From contig JAESQZ010000098.1 in NCBI GenBank assembly GCA_016764955.1, positions 1-8,910 on the forward strand: a stretch of 8,910 bases of DNA, written 5' to 3'. Below, piece by piece: positions 7,168 to 8,910 of the stretch. The notes beneath the pieces are model-generated. The model did not search any database and was not told where the DNA came from. It was given only the letters and a program-made list of their open reading frames with translations. The DNA is from Deltaproteobacteria bacterium. Its GTDB lineage: Bacteria; Myxococcota; UBA727; JABDBI01. The stretch's first letter is position 1; each line of letters starts with the position of its first letter. The position numbers and the translations under genes were made by a program.

Positions 7168-7806
7168 GTGGAAGAACTTACAGGCCAAAATCAAGAATTA
7201 GTCTTAAGCCTAGAAACCGAGCTTCAAAAATTCGAAAACTTGCGTCAAGAACATCAAATTTTCCAAGCCAAGCATGAAGATCTCGAAATCGACCTAGCCA
7301 ACAAACAAACCGAAGCGCGCGAGTTAAACCTGCGCCTAGAAAATAGCCAAACACTGCTATCTGAGCTCAAGCAAAACTACAGCAAGCAAATAACCAAGCT
7401 AGAAAACAAACTACACGACCAAGGCCACGCACTAAGCGATGACCTTAATAATGCGCGCACGGAGGCTCGCGTATTAGATTTTGAAAACAAAACCCTCAAA
7501 AAACAAGTCGCCAAACTCAAAGAAAAAATAGAGACCCAAAAAGAACAGCTCAAGAAAAGCAAAGAATCTGCCTTAAAAAGCGAGTTTGCTAAGCTAAGCC
7601 AGCTTATCAAAGAGCAAATAGCCCAGCAGCCAGACTGGAAGAAAGACTTCGCCAGACTCGAGCACATGCTGAAGGTTAAAAGTAATCAAGAGCCCATGTG
7701 GAAAGCTGATTTTACTAGGCTAGAAAAAGCTGTAACAGCAGCTTTTAAGAAACGTCCAGCATCTAAGAGAAAAGCAAAAGCTAAACCTCAGGTTACACCT
7801 TTATGA
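7168..7806 (+). CDS. Coiled-coil C-terminal portion of the KfrA-like protein
   Basis: This frame gives up to 212 residues from a GTG at 7168, but it is open further upstream (from 7057) and the natural protein enters it near 7110, so the GTG is probably not a true start. About residues 1-145 form a continuous Glu/Gln/Lys-rich coiled coil (for example LSLETELQKFENLRQEHQ), as in the alpha-helical tail of KfrA. A 21-residue repeat with WKxDFxRLE follows, then a very basic tail (FKKRPASKRKAKAKPQ) that could contact DNA. The TGA stop overlaps the recombinase ATG as ATGA, suggesting translational coupling. If translated alone it would lack the DNA-binding domain. Confidence 0.6.
   Translation: MEELTGQNQELVLSLETELQKFENLRQEHQIFQAKHEDLEIDLANKQTEARELNLRLENSQTLLSELKQNYSKQITKLENKLHDQGHALSDDLNNARTEARVLDFENKTLKKQVAKLKEKIETQKEQLKKSKESALKSEFAKLSQLIKEQIAQQPDWKKDFARLEHMLKVKSNQEPMWKADFTRLEKAVTAAFKKRPASKRKAKAKPQVTPL
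7624..7725 (+). repeat. Two-copy 21-residue protein repeat in the KfrA-like C-terminus
   Basis: The codons for QQPDWKKDFARLE (7624-7662) recur as QEPMWKADFTRLE (7687-7725), a 63-base period. Nine of 13 residues match (Q-x-P-x-W-K-x-D-F-x-R-L-E), whereas the DNA has diverged at synonymous positions. This indicates an old duplication kept at the protein level. Confidence 0.7.
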
Positions 7807-8910
7807 CACATAACGCGTCGCCCTGGTCCCACTCCGCGGGCAAAAACATGACCAAGCTCGCGCTATATCAAGCTCCAACAAAACTCGACGGCTCTTCAGG
7901 CACTAATCGCTGCGCAACCAGAACTTGCCAAATCGAAGCTATAAACGATCGCGAGGCGATTAACGCCTGGTTAGTCGAATATGCACATAAAATCACGACG
8001 CATAGGGCCTATCAAAAAGAATCTCAAAGATTATTGCTATGGAGCTTGATTCAACAGAGAAAGCCACTTTCTTCTCTTAATCGCCAAGACTTCGAAGACT
8101 ATATTAAGTTTTTGAAAAATCCTCAGCCCAAAAGCCTTTGGTGCGGACCTAAAGGCAAGCATTTCGAATGGAAGCCTTTTGTAGGTCCCCTAAGCGACTC
8201 GGCAATTAATACTGCCATGGCGATTCTTGATTCACTCTTAAGCTATCTTGTACAGGCGTCTTATCTTGACTTTAACCCGCTGTCGCTCATGCGTCGCCGA
8301 AAGCGTCAGTTTAGCGAAATTATGCCTACTGAGCGTATGCTTACGCCTGAAGAATGGGAAACATTGTTAACAGCTTTGCTAGATAGACCAGAAAATTTAG
8401 ACAAAGCCCGATTGCGGTTTTTGATCGCTACTTTATTTTTGTTGGGTCTGCGGGTTCAAGAAGTCGCCACACATACTTTTGGGGACTTTAGACAGATTCA
8501 TGGCAATTGGTGGTTCTATGTAACGGGTAAAGGCCAAAAGAGTGCCAAAATTCCCGTGAACGAAGACCTGCTCTTTGAACTTAAGCGCTTTCGAAGATTC
8601 TTGCGTCTCTCGGAACTGCCATTGCCAGACGAACGCTATCCGTTAATACCCTCATGGCGATCTCCCAAATCACTTAGTGCTAGACAGATGAGCACGCTCA
8701 TTAAAGAGTTAGCCTTTGATACGGGCTTAAGCAAACTTGAAAAGCTTTCACCGCACTGGATTCGACACCATTCTGCCACCATGCAGGACCAATCTGGCGT
8801 TCGTTTTAAACATATCAAAGCGAATCACCGGCACGAAAATGACCAAACTACGCGACGTTACGTCCATAGCCTAGATCAAGGGCGCCACGAAGACATGCAA
8901 AAACTAAGAT
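7803..8910 (+). CDS. Tyrosine recombinase / site-specific integrase, C-terminus off the window
   Basis: 369 codons are visible without a stop from the ATG that overlaps the preceding TGA. The protein cuts and rejoins DNA through a covalent 3'-phosphotyrosine link. After a non-conserved first 45 or so residues, a core-binding domain spans about 48-165. It includes WCGPKGKHFEWKPFVGPLS, a signature I recall from plasmid and integrative-element integrases. The catalytic domain has the full set of residues: Arg217 in LGLRVQEV, Lys243 in TGKGQKSAKIPV, His318 and Arg321 in SPHWIRHH, His344 in NHRHENDQTT, and nucleophile Tyr353 in RRYVH. Only a short C-terminal tail is likely missing. The ATGA overlap points to co-expression with the KfrA-like protein. 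Met16 is an alternative start. Confidence 0.93.
   Translation, partial: MTHNASPWSHSAGKNMTKLALYQAPTKLDGSSGTNRCATRTCQIEAINDREAINAWLVEYAHKITTHRAYQKESQRLLLWSLIQQRKPLSSLNRQDFEDYIKFLKNPQPKSLWCGPKGKHFEWKPFVGPLSDSAINTAMAILDSLLSYLVQASYLDFNPLSLMRRRKRQFSEIMPTERMLTPEEWETLLTALLDRPENLDKARLRFLIATLFLLGLRVQEVATHTFGDFRQIHGNWWFYVTGKGQKSAKIPVNEDLLFELKRFRRFLRLSELPLPDERYPLIPSWRSPKSLSARQMSTLIKELAFDTGLSKLEKLSPHWIRHHSATMQDQSGVRFKHIKANHRHENDQTTRRYVHSLDQGRHEDMQKLR

Larger units (their letters stand above)
6831..7806 (+). pseudogene. KfrA-like DNA-binding/coiled-coil protein gene with two frameshifts
   Basis: Three consecutive reading frames together spell one KfrA-like protein. The first frame (from GTG 6831, or ATG 6846) gives the start of the KfrA N-terminal helix-turn-helix domain: EVWQACDDLWALNASLEAL, then IREHLLKLGYK. 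At the five-A run 6975-6979 the homology moves to the -1 frame, which continues KGSPNEIYKYRKTWKESRGIS, the conserved second half of the domain. Near 7107-7112 it moves again by -1 into the long coiled-coil frame (IQQEAQDKITSIQS...), which ends at TGA 7806. Adding one A at each junction gives a single 325-residue protein, a normal KfrA length. KfrA proteins are plasmid-borne DNA-binding autoregulators linked to partitioning and stability. As read, the DNA-binding domain is separated from the coiled coil. A sequencing error or ribosomal frameshifting is also possible. Confidence 0.8.

Noticed and set aside
7377..7667. Minus-strand 96-codon open frame rich in Ser, Leu and Cys
   Set aside because: This is the expected antisense shadow of a Lys/Glu-rich coiled coil; its hydrophobic look is a codon-complement effect.
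8636..8818. Minus-strand 60-codon open frame
   Set aside because: It lies opposite the catalytic domain of the recombinase, whose active-site residues are read cleanly on the plus strand.

Overview
The window appears to be chromosomal DNA from a moderately AT-rich Gram-negative bacterium. A secreted short beta-barrel protein ending in phenylalanine points to an outer membrane. The PrkA protein has the long form and HGPNGSAK-type P-loop context that I associate with deltaproteobacterial or Bdellovibrionota-like lineages. That placement comes from remembered family resemblance and is tentative.

The left part (1-4111) looks like ordinary housekeeping DNA. A partial mnmG (tRNA wobble-uridine modification) runs off the left edge on the minus strand. 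A 90-base gap separates it from a plus-strand pair: an outer-membrane beta-barrel protein and, 14 bases later, a large PrkA-type AAA+ protein. A LOG-family Rossmann-fold protein converges on prkA, and the two 3' ends overlap by 28 bases.

The middle part (5008-6705, minus strand) holds an unrecognised helical, coiled-coil-rich protein of 451 residues. Its frame ends at a TAG and then stays open for another 113 codons that look coding, so it may be one gene cut by a nonsense codon. The LOG gene follows directly in the same reading frame, and the three may be co-transcribed.

The right part (6706-8910, plus strand) looks accessory. A 125-base divergent intergenic region carries a perfect 9-bp inverted repeat and 10-bp-phased direct repeats over a plausible promoter. 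Next comes a KfrA-like DNA-binding/coiled-coil gene broken into three reading frames. Each of its two junctions is repaired by one extra A; the repaired protein would be 325 residues, normal for KfrA. Its stop overlaps the start of a tyrosine recombinase with a complete R-K-H-R-H-Y active site, which runs off the right edge. The KfrA-like plus recombinase pair suggests the end of an integrated plasmid-like or integrative element.

The main points of interest are three apparent gene-disrupting lesions within about 1.8 kb next to an apparently intact recombinase, and the repeat-rich divergent control region. No RNA genes, CRISPR arrays or insertion sequences were seen.
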